A DNA stretch of 23,104 bases from Lenisia limosa (GCA_001655205.1 LPNZ01004474.1:1-23104); one strand, 5' to 3'; counted from the stretch's first letter, positions 1 to 10,667 are shown. Notes: generated by a model not told the origin, from the letters alone. Numbers and translations: made by a program.

Positions 1-3000
1 TCTGGGGCATAGGGGACAGGGTTTCGTGGGGCTAATTCGGCATCCAATTCAGAGACCTGAATAAATTATTAAATAAAAAGACATACGTCTTATGAACTGT
101 CATATTGTGATTGCAGTAATCCCCAAATACAATAAGGGTTATTTGAACAGAACACACCTTTTGAGCAAGAGCGTCAAGAGCCTCGTGCCTCTCATCCTTC
201 ATGCGGCCGAGAATTGACATGTTGCTTTCTGACGGCTCAAGAGGATTCTGAGGGGTGAGTCTTTAAGGAAAAGGCAACCTCAACATTTACGTGTTAAGGA
301 AGCCATACCGGGCGAGGAGGAGGGGACATACTGCGTCGGTCTTGCAGTGGGGACACGCTTCTGCCAAAATCGGGCTGGAAAGGTCATGTACTATGTACAT
401 CATTAGGATACTTGATTGATCGCAAACCATAACTGTTGTTAAGTAAAAAATAGGGGGGTGGTGGNNNNNNNNNNNNNNNNNNNNNNNNNNNNNNNNNNNN
501 NNNNNNNNNNNNNNNNNNNNNNNNNNNNNNNNNNNNNNNNNNNNNNNNNNNNNNNNNNNNNNNNNNNNNNNNNNNNNNNNNNNNNNNNNNNNNNAAAGAA
601 TATAGACAAAAAAGCAATTTGATAGGTTGTTTAGTATAACAGCCTACTACTCTTAAGGGTTCGTGAGCTTGGGGCATTGGAGGGGCCGGCTTGGCATAGT
701 GTTCGTAATTGGGATCCTATAAAGTTAACTGTATGAACTGAAAGCTCGGAAGCTAGGAATATAATAATTAAGCCATACAAGGTACTTGTCATGAGCTCTA
801 ACTGCTTGTGCCGTGTCTTGAAGTTGACGAATGACGGAATCTTCAATCTGGAGGTGCGTGAGGATATTATTTCATATTACACTGTATCTGATGAAGAAAT
901 GTAACATTAAAGAGCGTCCTTCAGTATTAAAGGATATTACATTTTGACATGTTTGAAAGAAGCCTTCCCAACCGCTTGTCTGCTTTGATGTAATTTGGCT
1001 GACGCTTCCTCTAAGGACTGATCGCGGCTTTGAATTGTAATTCTCAGTCGCTTGACCTGAAAGTAACACAAGAAGCGTCTTTATTTTGTCATAATTATAT
1101 CATCAATTGGTGGTGGTGGGAGGATCTCTCTCTCACAGTAACCTCAAACCTCAGCTGAAAGGTGGTAGTTGTCGTTGTAGACAGCACGGTACTAAAATGG
1201 TGAACATCACAATTATGGAAGTATGAAATAGTTATATAGGGATTTCAGTAAAAAAAAAAAACAAAAAAAAACAGTATATTGGAAAATCAGTACTTTTTGG
1301 TACAAAAGATTGACAAACCTTCTCCTTCAGCTCTTCGAGTTCAGTGCTGGTCTGTTTGCTCTCACGCTGCAAACGCTCACGAGCTTCTGTTTCGTTCACT
1401 GTATTTGCGGACTTGGTTGTTGCCAATGCACTCAACTACAAGGATTGATTATAAAGGGTTGATAATTCATATTCATATCAAAATCAGAATAACTTAGGTT
1501 TTAAAAAAAGTGTTAACACCCATAGTGTAAAAGAAAATCACCTTCTCATTTTCAGAACGAAGAGTTTCAAGTTCCGTTTTGAAGGTTTCTCTTTGAGCCT
1601 AAAGAATAAATAAAAATAAAACTCATGTTTTTCTGTGAGTGCCCCTCTATGTTCATGTATTTGTTGTCAGGAAGCTTTATTATTTCACCTCAAGCCCAAG
1701 TTGTCCCCAGACCAAGACCAACCAACCTTTAATTCTTCGGCAGATTTCGCCGCAGACGCTCCGGTCCGGGCTTCAAAGTCCAATTGAAGCTGTCCAACCT
1801 CGGTCTTGACCCGTTGGTTTTCCATTTCAAACTCCCTCTGAGGGGGGGGGGGGTCAGAAGAGCTTTCCCCAATAATCAGGGCGGTCTGTCATGTCTCATG
1901 ACTAAGACATTGTATCCTCACCTTCAACTGCCTATTTCTTGATTCGAGATCTGCTGTGTATCGACCCAGGGACTGAATCCTGGAATGTTAGCAAAATGAC
2001 AATTACCAAATAACACTTCATACTTTTCATCTCTGCTTTGAATTTCTTCCTTCATTTGAGAAATCTGCTTCTGAGTACCTGTTTGCTAGAAAGGTTTAAA
2101 AAGTTTTGACATGTTTGACAACCGGATTTCTAAGATATTACCTATATTTCATCCAACTATATCACTTACCTCAATTTCGATAGTTGATTGGTTCTGAACT
2201 GTCTGTTCAAGCTTCTTGTTGGCCTCCATCAAAACATTGGTCTACATTGGTCAGTCCGCAAAAGGTACCATATTATGTTGCTATGTAACCAACCAGTTCA
2301 TCTTCTCTCGCGGTAAATTGCAGTGCAATTTCGTCAAGTTTACGTTGCATAGCCTGCTCATTCTCACGTTCACGCTGCTCAAATTGCTGAGTGTACTGGC
2401 GCTCCCTCTGTTCAAACTGGCGCTCTTGTTGCTCAAATTGCTTTTCGCGATGGTCAGCTTGGCGAGTCAGCTGGTCGATCTGCAGTTCGTGTTGTCTGTT
2501 GATCTGCTCAATCTGCTGATCAAACTGGCGCTCACGCTTCTCAGTTTGGCGATCCTTCTGCTCAATCTGAAACGGGTCAAAGATGACGGGTTGGATTTCT
2601 TGCATGTTAGTGGTTGTCAAAGAGGAAGAAACGAAGGAAATTTTATTGAAGAATATTGTCGTTAAGGTGCGAATCACGGACCGAATAATCTAAAACTCCA
2701 AATAAACAACAAACAAAAAAACAAGCAATAACAAACACCAGCAACCAAGGCGAAAACTATAAAAAAACCTAGATGACAAAAACACAAAAACAAATACATG
2801 CCCGAGCCAGGGAGAGGGGGGGGGGCAATGGATAAAAGTCGCATTCAAAACTAATAAACTAATACCAAGTCAAAGTTAAGCAACCTGACAGGAAATAGCC
2901 CAGACTCATCCATTGAAAAACCCACCAACCAATTCCTCTTCTCTCGCGGTGAACTGCTTAGATAGCTCGTCCATTCTACGTTGAAGTGCTTGTTCGTTCT

Positions 3001-5476
3001 CACGTTCACGATTCTCGAATTGCTGGGTGTTTTGGCGTTCTTTCTGCTCAAACTGACGCTCCTGTTGCTCCAGTTGTCTTTGCAATAGCTGCTCCTTTTC
3101 ACGCTCCAGTTGTTCAAGTTGCTGTGTGTATTGGCGCTCTCTCTGCTCAAACTGGCGTTCTTGTTGCTCCAATTGTCTTTGCAGAGTTTGCTCCTTGTCA
3201 CGATCTTGACGCTCGAACTGTTGTTGCATCTGACTCATCTAAAAAGTCAACCAAGCCTATCAGAGAAGCATGAAGAAGAAGAAGATCTAAACCTGGAAAC
3301 AAACCTCGTTTACAGTAGAGGCTGCTGATTTTTCATACTTCTTAGTAACCTCCAAAAGTGCAGTCGACTAAATCTGTTACATTTTATCATTCTTTTAAAA
3401 ACAAAATAGCTCAAGCCCAACCAGTTCATCTTCTCTCGCGGTGAACTGCTGGACAACTTCATCCATTTTACGTTGCATAGCCTGCTCGTTCTCACGTTCA
3501 CGCTGCTCGAATTGCTGAGTGTATTGGCGCTCTCTCTGTTCAAATTGGCGCTCTTGTTGCTCCAATTGTCTTTGTAGAGTTTGCTCCTTATCACGATCCT
3601 GTTGCTCGAACTGTTGCTGCATCTGACTCATCTAAAATGTAAGCCCATCACAGTTGCTTCTTGTTTTCCAAACGAGAGGAATAGATGACAATTTCCTGTC
3701 ACCGAATAATCTGCACCCCCCCCCCCCTCACCTCATTAACGGAAGATACTGCTGACTTTTCGTACTTCTTTGTGACCTCCAAAAGAGCAGTGGACTAAAC
3801 AGATTACAATTCATCATTTTCCTTTCTTTCGAAATCATCAAGACAAAATTATAATAGTATATAATATATAGTACGTAGTATATACATGTATATATCATAT
3901 ATAATATGCATATATCAGAGATAGCTTTATATCGATATATATAGTACGCATTTTCTCATCATATGAGAATGTACACATTCCCAGAAACCTTTTTTTTTTT
4001 TTTTCTAAATTTCAACTAACCAGTTCATCTTCTCTCGCGGTAAACTGTTGGACAATTTCATCCATTTTACGTTGCATAGCCTGCTCATTCTCACGTTCAC
4101 GCTGCTCAAATTGCTGCTGCATCTGACTGATCTAAAAAATGAAACAGTTCTCCAAACAGAACGAACGACAAAGAAGGGTGCTCCTCTTGGGCTATCTGAG
4201 ACCAAATGAATTCCATATTAACAAGACCTTTCCTTGTTGAACAAACCTCAGAACGGGCAGAAGTGGCTTCATTGGCGGACGTTAGAATCTGGCATAGTGA
4301 GAAAGGAAAACAAACAAAAAACAAAAACAAAAAGGGCAACCAGACAGCAGCATTAACACCTCTTACTTGCGACATGTTCTGGGCATTATCATCAGCAGCT
4401 GCCTCCAACTGCCGTTTCAACTCAATGACCTCCTCATTGAGACGGTCTGAGTTGCTATGTGAGTTCATGAGCTTGGTTTCCTGGCAACTGTTAAAACAAC
4501 ACAGAGAAACAAGATAAGATAAATATCCAGAGACACACCATTTGTTCAGAATGCGCAGTGAGACGCTCGATCTCGCGGCCAGCGTTAGCAAGGCTGTCCT
4601 TCAGCCCGACCATTTCTCCATTCTTGAAGGTCATAACAGAAACCAATTTGCATATTTATTAATTTGTTAACTTGACGTAGATTAGCATTCTCGTTTCAAG
4701 TTGTGTTTACTTGCGTTGGTACCCTTCCTCACAATTTTGAAACAAACCAACTAACTGCCTATACATGGGGGTGTTCTTCTCTGCATTACTTCTCCAACTA
4801 AGCTCACTCTCAAGACTTGAAGAGTTGTTTTGGCTTGAGACAATAGGTTTTCGCGCTCCTTTAAGAGAATATTCAAACGATTCACTTCAGCTCGTTGTTG
4901 GTTCAACTAAAAAGTTAGCCCCAATCCGGCGCCCTGTCGGAAACTAACCAGAATCTCAGCATCCATATTAGTATCTGAACGGAACTCTGCAAGGCGCTCC
5001 TCATAATAATGGATTCTCAATTTCAAGTCCATGTTTTCTTTCATCAGCCGTGAGTTAGCCTAGATTTTTAAACATATTACAAGGATAGAGCCTACCTCCT
5101 TCTGCTCCATTACGCTTGGAGAGTTTGCCTGAGGTTGGCGGGCACGGCTGGGACCAGGAGTGGTGAGGACCCCGTCATCAAGGTCAAAGGGGGCCGCTAT
5201 TCATATTAATTGTCTTTATTTTATGTGAAAACAAGATGAGGTTGCCAGGAGAGGTGTAACGGCAACGTATAAATGAACGGTCAACCTATCAAATTACCTG
5301 TTCTCATCGCCATTGGAGTACTGGCTACCATTGTGGAAGTATACGGCCCAGGCTCACTCTCCAACCCTGTAATATGACGGTCAAAAAACTAACACAGCTT
5401 TACCTCTGGCTAAATAAGCAAGAGAATCATCAACACCACGTCCTCCAGCTATAAAAGAGTCGTTTGGTCTGCTCAT
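1..5476 (-). CDS. CM1-motif (centrosomin/CDK5RAP2/Mto1-like) coiled-coil protein, 3' partial
   Basis: Likely microtubule-organising-centre protein that recruits or activates the gamma-tubulin complex. Exon 4 reads LMKENMDLKLRIHYYEERL, a close match to the CM1 (Cnn_1N) motif of centrosomin, CDK5RAP2 and fungal Mto1/Pcp1, placed near residues 85-105 as in the family. The rest is a long coiled coil rich in Gln, Glu and Arg, then a Pro/Ser-rich stretch. Exons read on the minus strand: 5476-5404, 5366-5298, 5196-5096, 5059-4949, 4906-4808, 4622-4539, 4480-4367, 4288-4247, 4131-4021, 3794-3732, 3631-3422, 3367-3305, 3238-2930, 2566-2294, 2241-2170, 2085-2024, 1979-1922, 1837-1727, 1598-1542, 1435-1319, 1056-973, 847-779, 716-651, 374-309, 247-158, 56-1. 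All junctions keep frame, giving at least 876 residues. The start is the first ATG after the divergent promoter. An exon may be hidden in the gap at 465-594, and the 3' end is outside the window. Family assignment is firm for CM1; individual small exons are less certain. Confidence 0.82.
2170..4131 (-). repeat. Tandemly duplicated two-exon coiled-coil module
   Basis: Inside the CM1 gene a pair of exons is repeated. The long exon, ending in (F)TARE(D/E)EL before a GTTxG donor, occurs at 4131-4021 (37 codons), 3631-3422 (70), 3238-2930 (103) and 2566-2294 (91). Three of these begin with SQMQQQFE. The short exon, STALLEVTKKYEKSA and relatives, occurs at 3794-3732, 3367-3305 and, more diverged, at 2241-2170. 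All units are phase 0 at both ends, so gain or loss of a module keeps the frame. The long exons differ by internal copies of a heptad-like QLEQQERQFEQRERQ unit. Confidence 0.85.
3841..3969. repeat. AT-rich intron island with TATAGTACG motifs and a hairpin
   Basis: This block lies within the CM1-gene intron between 4020 and 3795. It is almost pure TA-rich sequence with two copies of TATATAGTACG and ends in an inverted repeat, TTCTCAT at 3953-3959 facing ATGAGAA at 3963-3969. Similar islands sit in introns at 14395-14450 and 16425-16510. Confidence 0.5.
4949..5059 (-). other. CM1 motif exon
   Basis: This 37-codon exon carries the CM1 core (KENMDLKLRIHYYEERL). In the known family this helix binds gamma-tubulin ring complexes. 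The conserved K-E-N, L-K-L-R-I and E-E-R-L positions are all present, so the tether function is probably retained. It is flanked by phase-0 introns. Confidence 0.8.
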
Positions 5477-5702
5477 TACGGACTTTTATTTAGTGAACAG
5501 AAAAAAAATCGCCTCTTATCCCTTGCGGGGAAACAGGATTCTAATTAATTAATATAACAAACAACTGTACTTATTATAACTTGAAGAGAAACATTTTTTT
5601 TAGATTTTTTGGTAAACGGGGAATCGAGCCGACATGGCTCGGGCGGCTCGTGTCATTTAAATGTGTTTTTTTTCTTCAAATTCCTTTTCATTTGTTGTTA
5701 TA
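5477..5702. promoter_or_regulatory. Divergent promoter between the CM1 gene and Ran
   Basis: The 226 bp between the two start codons must hold control sequences for both genes. It is AT-rich except for a GC-rich island that contains CGAGCC (5625-5630) facing GGCTCG (5636-5641), with GGCTCG again at 5645-5650. Pyrimidine runs precede the Ran ATG. No clear TATA box was seen upstream of either start. Confidence 0.5.
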
Positions 5703-6830
5703 ATGGTGGGTGTGGTATTTATTTGTGTATAAAGGAAATAAATTGGTTTTAGCTATTCTTCATTTTGCATTTTTTTGTCGAGTCTTTAATTTCTCAGGCT
5801 GCCCCTGCTGCTACTTTCAAACTTGTCCTTGTTGGTGATGGTAAGCCAGAAAAAGAAAAATTACTTCAACGAATTTTTTGTTGAATTTGTTCTTATTTTC
5901 AAGGTGCCACTGGTAAGACTACCTTTGTCAACCGCCATCTCAGTGGTGAATTCCGCAAGAAGTACATCCGTATGTGAGGCCATGTGCTTTGAATCTAACA
6001 GCACTATTGCCCTTAGAGGTGATTTATACAACTAAACTTACTCTTTTAGCCACCATTGGTGTCGAAGTGCATCCTCTCTCTTTCTATACCACCTGTGGTG
6101 AGATCGTCTTCAACGTTTGGGATACTGCTGGACAAGAGAAGTTCGGTGTTCTCCGTGATGCTTACTAGTAAGCTTTTTTAATCTTTTTTGGATAACGGTT
6201 TTTTTCTTCAATCTCCAAAGTGCCCTTGCCAGTGTTCTAACCTCTCTAGCATCCAAGGACAGTGCGCTATTATGATGTTCGATGTCACTTCTCGTATCAC
6301 CTACAAGAACATTCCTAACTGGTACCGTGATCTTGTAAGCTTGGCTTCCCCCTGCCTGCCTCTATCGTTATTTAATCTTAGTTAACGTTTGATGTTTTTA
6401 ATACTACTTGAAATCGGTCTTACTCTTCCAGGATCGTATCTGCAAGAACATCCCCATCGTTCTCTGCGGTAACAAGGTTGACGTCAAGGACCGCAAGGTT
6501 CAGCCCGCCAACATCACTTTCCACCGTCGTAAGAACCTTCCCTACTTCGACATCTCTGCCCGCTCCAACTACAACTTTGAGAAGCCCTTCCTCTGGCTCG
6601 CTCGCCGTCTTACCGGGTATGCCTCATGCTTGCTCCCTTATTAGGGTTTTAATTGTCGGTCCCGCTCTGACACATATAGTGATGCCAACCTTGAGCTCCG
6701 TGAAGCCCCTGCTCTCGCCCCCGCTGACGTCAACGTCAACGAGAACGACATGGAGAGGTACCGCAAGGAACTCGAAAACCTCGAGAAGGGTATCAGTGCC
6801 TCCATCCCTGATGAAGATGACGACCTCTAA
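5703..6830 (+). CDS. RAN: Ran, small GTPase of nuclear transport
   Basis: Ran drives nuclear import and export and helps spindle and nuclear-envelope assembly. Exons 5703-5705, 5798-5840, 5904-5969, 6050-6167, 6250-6334, 6432-6616 and 6680-6830 splice in frame to 216 residues, the usual Ran length. Visible motifs are the P-loop [17 protein letters not shown] (switch I), WDTAGQEKF (switch II with the catalytic Gln), NKVD, the SA-R form of the guanine motif, and the acidic tail DEDDDL. Exon 1 appears to be the ATG alone, spliced to GCTGCCCCTGCT; no other ATG is available upstream of exon 2 in frame. Switch II reads FGVLRDAYY rather than the common FGGLRDGYY. Identity is certain; the one-codon first exon is inferred. 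Confidence 0.96.
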
Positions 6831-7646
6831 GTTTTTTCACCCCCTGTTTCGTTTCACCAACATGTCCACGCATGGTCTGTATCATGTATTGTGTAGTAGC
6901 CCCCAATTCATTCTCACTCTTGTCACTCCATTACGGATCAAATTCCAATTATCATATGCGGGTGGGCAATAAAGGGAGGGGAGTGTTTGAGCGGTAACGG
7001 TTACCGACCCACCCGAGTAGTTTTTTTAAAAAAAAAACCATCAAAAAAAAACATAAATTGCAAACAAACGAAAGGTGGGCAGCCAACAGCCAATCATTAC
7101 GCCAGACAAAGAGTAAAGAAGAACAGGTTTGCGTCTGGTGTAATGACCTGTGTGGTAGTAAAATCTGTTAGATTCAAAGTGGGTTAGTGCTGATGGTTTT
7201 ATTTCGCAACTCATCCGCCGTCGCAATCTGGTGTTTTTGTGTTTGTGTTTTTGTTGTATGTGTGTGTAGGGCAAGTGTGTGTNNNNNNNNNNNNNNNNNN
7301 NNNNNNNNNNNNNNNNNNNNNNNNNNNNNNNNNNNNNNNNNNNNNNNNNNNNNNNNNNNNNNNNNNNNNNNNNNNNNNNNNNTATTACACTATTACATAC
7401 ATTATACTTGCAAACATACATATACTACACACATATATGACCTATGGGCAGTGTCAATATTGCTGCTTTGTTTAAGTTTGTTGGTGTTTGTGTATGGGGG
7501 GAGGGGGGTACCTGGTAACATAATCTAGCTACGATATCATGAGCCTAGTTACTGTTCACTTCTTCCCTTCCAGAACATTAAGTAGCACAGCTTCTTCTGA
7601 AGTCAGACACAACATCAGCTATATCACTGCAGTGTGCTAAGGGCAA
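6831..7646. other. Ran 3' flank and intergenic region
   Basis: An AATAAA at 6968-6973 lies about 140 bp after the Ran stop and is a likely polyadenylation signal. A short TG-rich microsatellite leads into the gap at 7283-7382. No further gene was recognised before the ZNF511 start. Confidence 0.5.
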
Positions 7647-9753
7647 ATGACGGAGTGGCAACCTTCAGTACGGAAACTGCCCCCCGATGATCACCTGTTT
7701 GATGAAGGTATGATGGCCTTTCGCAAATTCCTTTCTATTTCTCGTTATGAAATGGTGTTAAACATAAATCATTTTTTTTTTGATGTTGTTGTTGTGTTTA
7801 TACTATATTATATAGTATTTATGTATATTACTGAATTCTAGAAAGAGCAGAAGCAAATGCCTGTGTGCAAAAGATCACCTCATTTACAATTCCTGTCTCA
7901 AAAAGTATAAAGGTTCAGGTAATCTGTTCCGAGAGAGTCTCGCTGTTGGTCAAGACTTTAAGGTGTCCAATATCAGCCAAAGTGAAGTGGAGCAATTTGC
8001 TGATGAGTATGCACTGAGGTTTTTTTCAATTGAGTATATGACCTTATAAGTCGAAATGAGATCTTTGGGACTTATCGATCAATTATCACAAGAGTGGATA
8101 TGAGGTGTCTTATCATTGAGATATATGATATGTACTTGAATCAGATTGTTGAATATTAATAGTGCAGTTCCCAAAGGTTAAGGTGCCACGCTTGTCGAGC
8201 TCTTTTACCAACCAATCGTCTCTTAGATATTCACATCCAAGGTTAGTATGGAGGCACCTAATTATTATTTTTACAATTGTTGTTTTTGCTATTTCTCCGT
8301 TTCTCAACTTTTGGCATATGATATAGTGACTGCTTCTTGATAGAGTAACTGTCTTGTGTAAATATCAGTCAAAAGTCCCCACACATCCAAATCGGTTACC
8401 TTGCAAACCATCTTTGCCAAAAACCATCCTGCCCAATTGGAAATAATAACTCTTCACATGAAAAACTTCTGGTTTACAATTCTCCCTCGTTGTAGCTTAC
8501 TCACAAAACAACTACTGATTATTTTCTTGTAGGAGAAACAGGAGGTTGTTGAAAGCAATAACCTACCGCAGAAATTTTTCCGGGGGGGGGGGGGNNNNNN
8601 NNNNNNNNNNNNNNNNNNNNNNNNNNNNNNNNNNNNNNNNNNNNNNNNNNNNNNNNNNNNNNNNNNNNNNNNNNNATTTAAAATGTAGTGAGCCGAGAGA
8701 TTAAACTTAGAATAATGGTTTGAAGCGGGAGTCCAATTAAATTGCGAAAACTTTGTTTTTTGGAATTTCGCCTGCTTTTCTGTGGAATATTGCAAGAAAT
8801 ATGCACTTTTCTGAGTCAACTCCAAGAGAATTGGAAAACATTAATATTTTGTAGTTTTCTAGGTAATATTGGTCAAATCGTATAGTTTTCAAGTCTAAAA
8901 TTACCCATAGAAAGTGCTCAATTCCATTAATTTAGATGATGATTTAACAAAGTGGTGTAATACAGAGACATTACTGTGCCCTATAAAGGAATTCAGCTAA
9001 TAATCTCACGAAAACGATTAAACTCAAAATTAAATCATTTGTCCACCCCAGGCCCCAAGTCGTATAAACTAGGTTTACATTTCCCGCTTTAACATTGAGA
9101 GAAAATGCAAAAAAAGGTCAAAAATTTCACTTCGAGCTGGGTTTCGAATGTTTCATTTGTTGTCCATTTTTACTCGCCATTTTCTGACTTTCTCTAAGAA
9201 ATTGTCTCCTTTGTTAAGTTCCTTGATACTATGACTGAGTATCCTTAGACGTCATTATACAGCTTTCTCAAAAACCTAAGAATCAGCAGTAGTAAGGAGG
9301 AGAACGTAAACAAACCAGTATTAGAGTCTAACTGCAAGTGCTTGAGAGCATAATCTCCGATTGTTGTTGCAAATTATTGATACGGATGACATACTGGCCT
9401 GTGCTGTCCTGATATCCACACAATCCCCATTGAAACCCTGCTTTTGAACCTTATTTCGTATAATTATAAGCTTGTACAGTTTGCTCCTTACTCTGTAGAA
9501 GCACATGACAGCTTTTTTGAAGTGTTGTCTCTTCGCTCCCCTTTGGTATGAAATAAAGCATTGATTCAAAAGGGGTGCTAAATGTGATGAATTTTATCCT
9601 TTTAGTATCAATGCTTGGTTGAAGATTGTGGACAGCTTTTTCAAACTGGTGTCGAAAGGGACCAACATTTAGTGGTTGCACACTTTTATCCACAGGTTTG
9701 AAATATCATATGACATATAAATATATTCTTACTTTATACTTTAGACCTTCTGA
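7647..9753 (+). CDS. ZNF511: ZNF511-like C2H2 zinc-finger protein, eroded
   Basis: Conserved eukaryotic zinc-finger protein of unclear nuclear role. Proposed exons: 7647-7707, 7842-7918, 7963-8018, 8168-8241, 9499-9545, 9606-9695 and 9745-9753, giving about 137 residues. The N-terminus LPPDDHLFDE matches the family's SPDDEFFED block. Finger 2 (CHACRALLPTNRLLDIHIQ, then EAHDS) has C-x2-C and H-x4-H. Finger 3 (CLVEDCGQLF ... DQHLVVAHFYP) has C-x4-C-x12-H-x4-H. These are strong family signatures. The region of finger 1 (exon 3, SQSEVEQFADEY) keeps the family's F...DEY spacing but no Cys/His ligands. The frame ends at TGA right after YPQTF, where relatives continue. The exon 2/3 junction (a 44-nt intron) is the weakest part. 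Intron 4 is 1257 nt and contains a gap. Confidence 0.72.
8242..9498 (+). other. Long intron of the ZNF511-like gene
   Basis: This 1257-nt intron is far longer than its neighbours, most of which are 40-200 nt. It joins the exon ending HIQ to the exon starting AHDS; the junction codon is G|AA (Glu). It contains a poly-G run leading into the gap 8595-8675. I found no convincing nested gene on either strand. Confidence 0.5.
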
Positions 9754-9773
9754 TACAACTTTGAATTACCAAA

Positions 9774-10200
9774 ATGAGAAATGATATAACCACACCAGAA
9801 CTACTCCTTCACCAAGAAGCCAAGATGAAACAGCTCAATTCAACCTACAGGTATAAGGTTTGCTCACTTTTTGCAGATTTTGGGATACGGTGACTTTTTA
9901 TAATTCAGTCTTTGANNNNNNNNNNNNNNNNNNNNNNNNNNNNNNNNNNNNNNNNNNNNNNNNNNNNNNNNNNNNNNNNNNNNNNNNNNNNNNNNNNNNN
10001 NNNNNNNNNNNNNNNNNNNNNNNNNNNNNNNNNNNNNNNNNNNNNNNNNNNNNNNNNNNNNNNNNNNNNNNNNNNNNNNNNNNNNNNNNNNNCAAAAACC
10101 GGTTTGAAGTCATTTTTGAGCTGTTAGCGACTTTATATTTGTGTTCATCCCAAGAAAAACAACTTCGTCGTGGAAGAGGACGCATAGAGCAATCTAAATA
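9774..10200 (+). CDS. Doubtful small gene or ZNF511 remnant, interrupted by a gap
   Basis: An ATG at 9774 opens a clean exon of 25 codons plus two bases (begins MRNDITTPELLLHQEAKMKQ), ending at a GTATAAGG donor at 9851. After the gap at 9916-10092 an open frame continues and ends in KQLRRGRGRIEQSK and a TAG at 10198-10200. The two parts cannot be joined because of the gap. The first part begins only 20 bp after the ZNF511 stop, so it may instead be an old extension of that gene in a shifted frame. No family recognised. Confidence 0.2.
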
Positions 10201-10667
10201 GTCCGTTTCAGGATACAACTCTTGTGTGTAGTCTTTCTTGTATAAATCACCAAGTTGGTTTAAACATGTATACATCTTGCAACTTGTGTATTTGTTACAG
10301 AACTNNNNNNNNNNNNNNNNNNNNNNNNNNNNNNNNNNNNNNNNNNNNNNNNNNNNNNNNNNNNNNNNNNNNNNNNNNNNNNNNNNNNNNNNNNNNNNNN
10401 NNNNNNNNNNNNNNNNNNNNNNNNNNNNNNNNNNNNNNNNNNNNNNNNNNNNNNNNNNNNNNNNNNNNNNNNNNNNNNNNNNNNNNNNNNNNNNNNNNNN
10501 NNCAAAATCAGAAAAAAAAAGTACATCAGAAAGAGAAACCCGAAAAAAACAACCAAACAACCAAAAAAAAATTAAAAAAACAACACGATAGCTTAGATGT
10601 CAAGAGAAACATCCTAAAACGATGAGTGAAAGTACATTTAAACAATTTAGATAATGATGGTCCCATC
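10201..10667. other. Intergenic region with assembly gap
   Basis: This lies between the doubtful frame above and the convergent PAP2 gene. It holds the gap at 10305-10502 and an A-rich stretch at 10510-10590. No gene seen. Confidence 0.4.

Noticed and set aside
2567-2677. Open extension upstream of the long exon at 2566-2294
   Set aside because: It is not coiled-coil in character, and the CGTTTCAG acceptor at 2567-2574 gives an exon start like the other module copies. Treated as intron.
2216-3328. Long plus-strand frames rich in Leu, Ala and Cys opposite the coiled-coil exons
   Set aside because: They are antisense to the Gln/Glu/Arg codons of the CM1 gene, which read as Leu-rich on the other strand. 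They lack splice logic and family features.
5600-5650. Possible tRNA T-arm (GGCTCGATTCCCC on the minus strand)
   Set aside because: The T-stem does not pair, and no acceptor stem or anticodon arm can be drawn around it.
8113-8307. 64-codon minus-strand frame
   Set aside because: It is antisense to the ZNF511 finger 2 exon (8168-8241), which has clear C2H2 residues on the plus strand.
9321-9693. Two minus-strand frames of about 80 codons
   Set aside because: They are antisense to ZNF511 exons 5 and 6, which carry the well-matched third finger.
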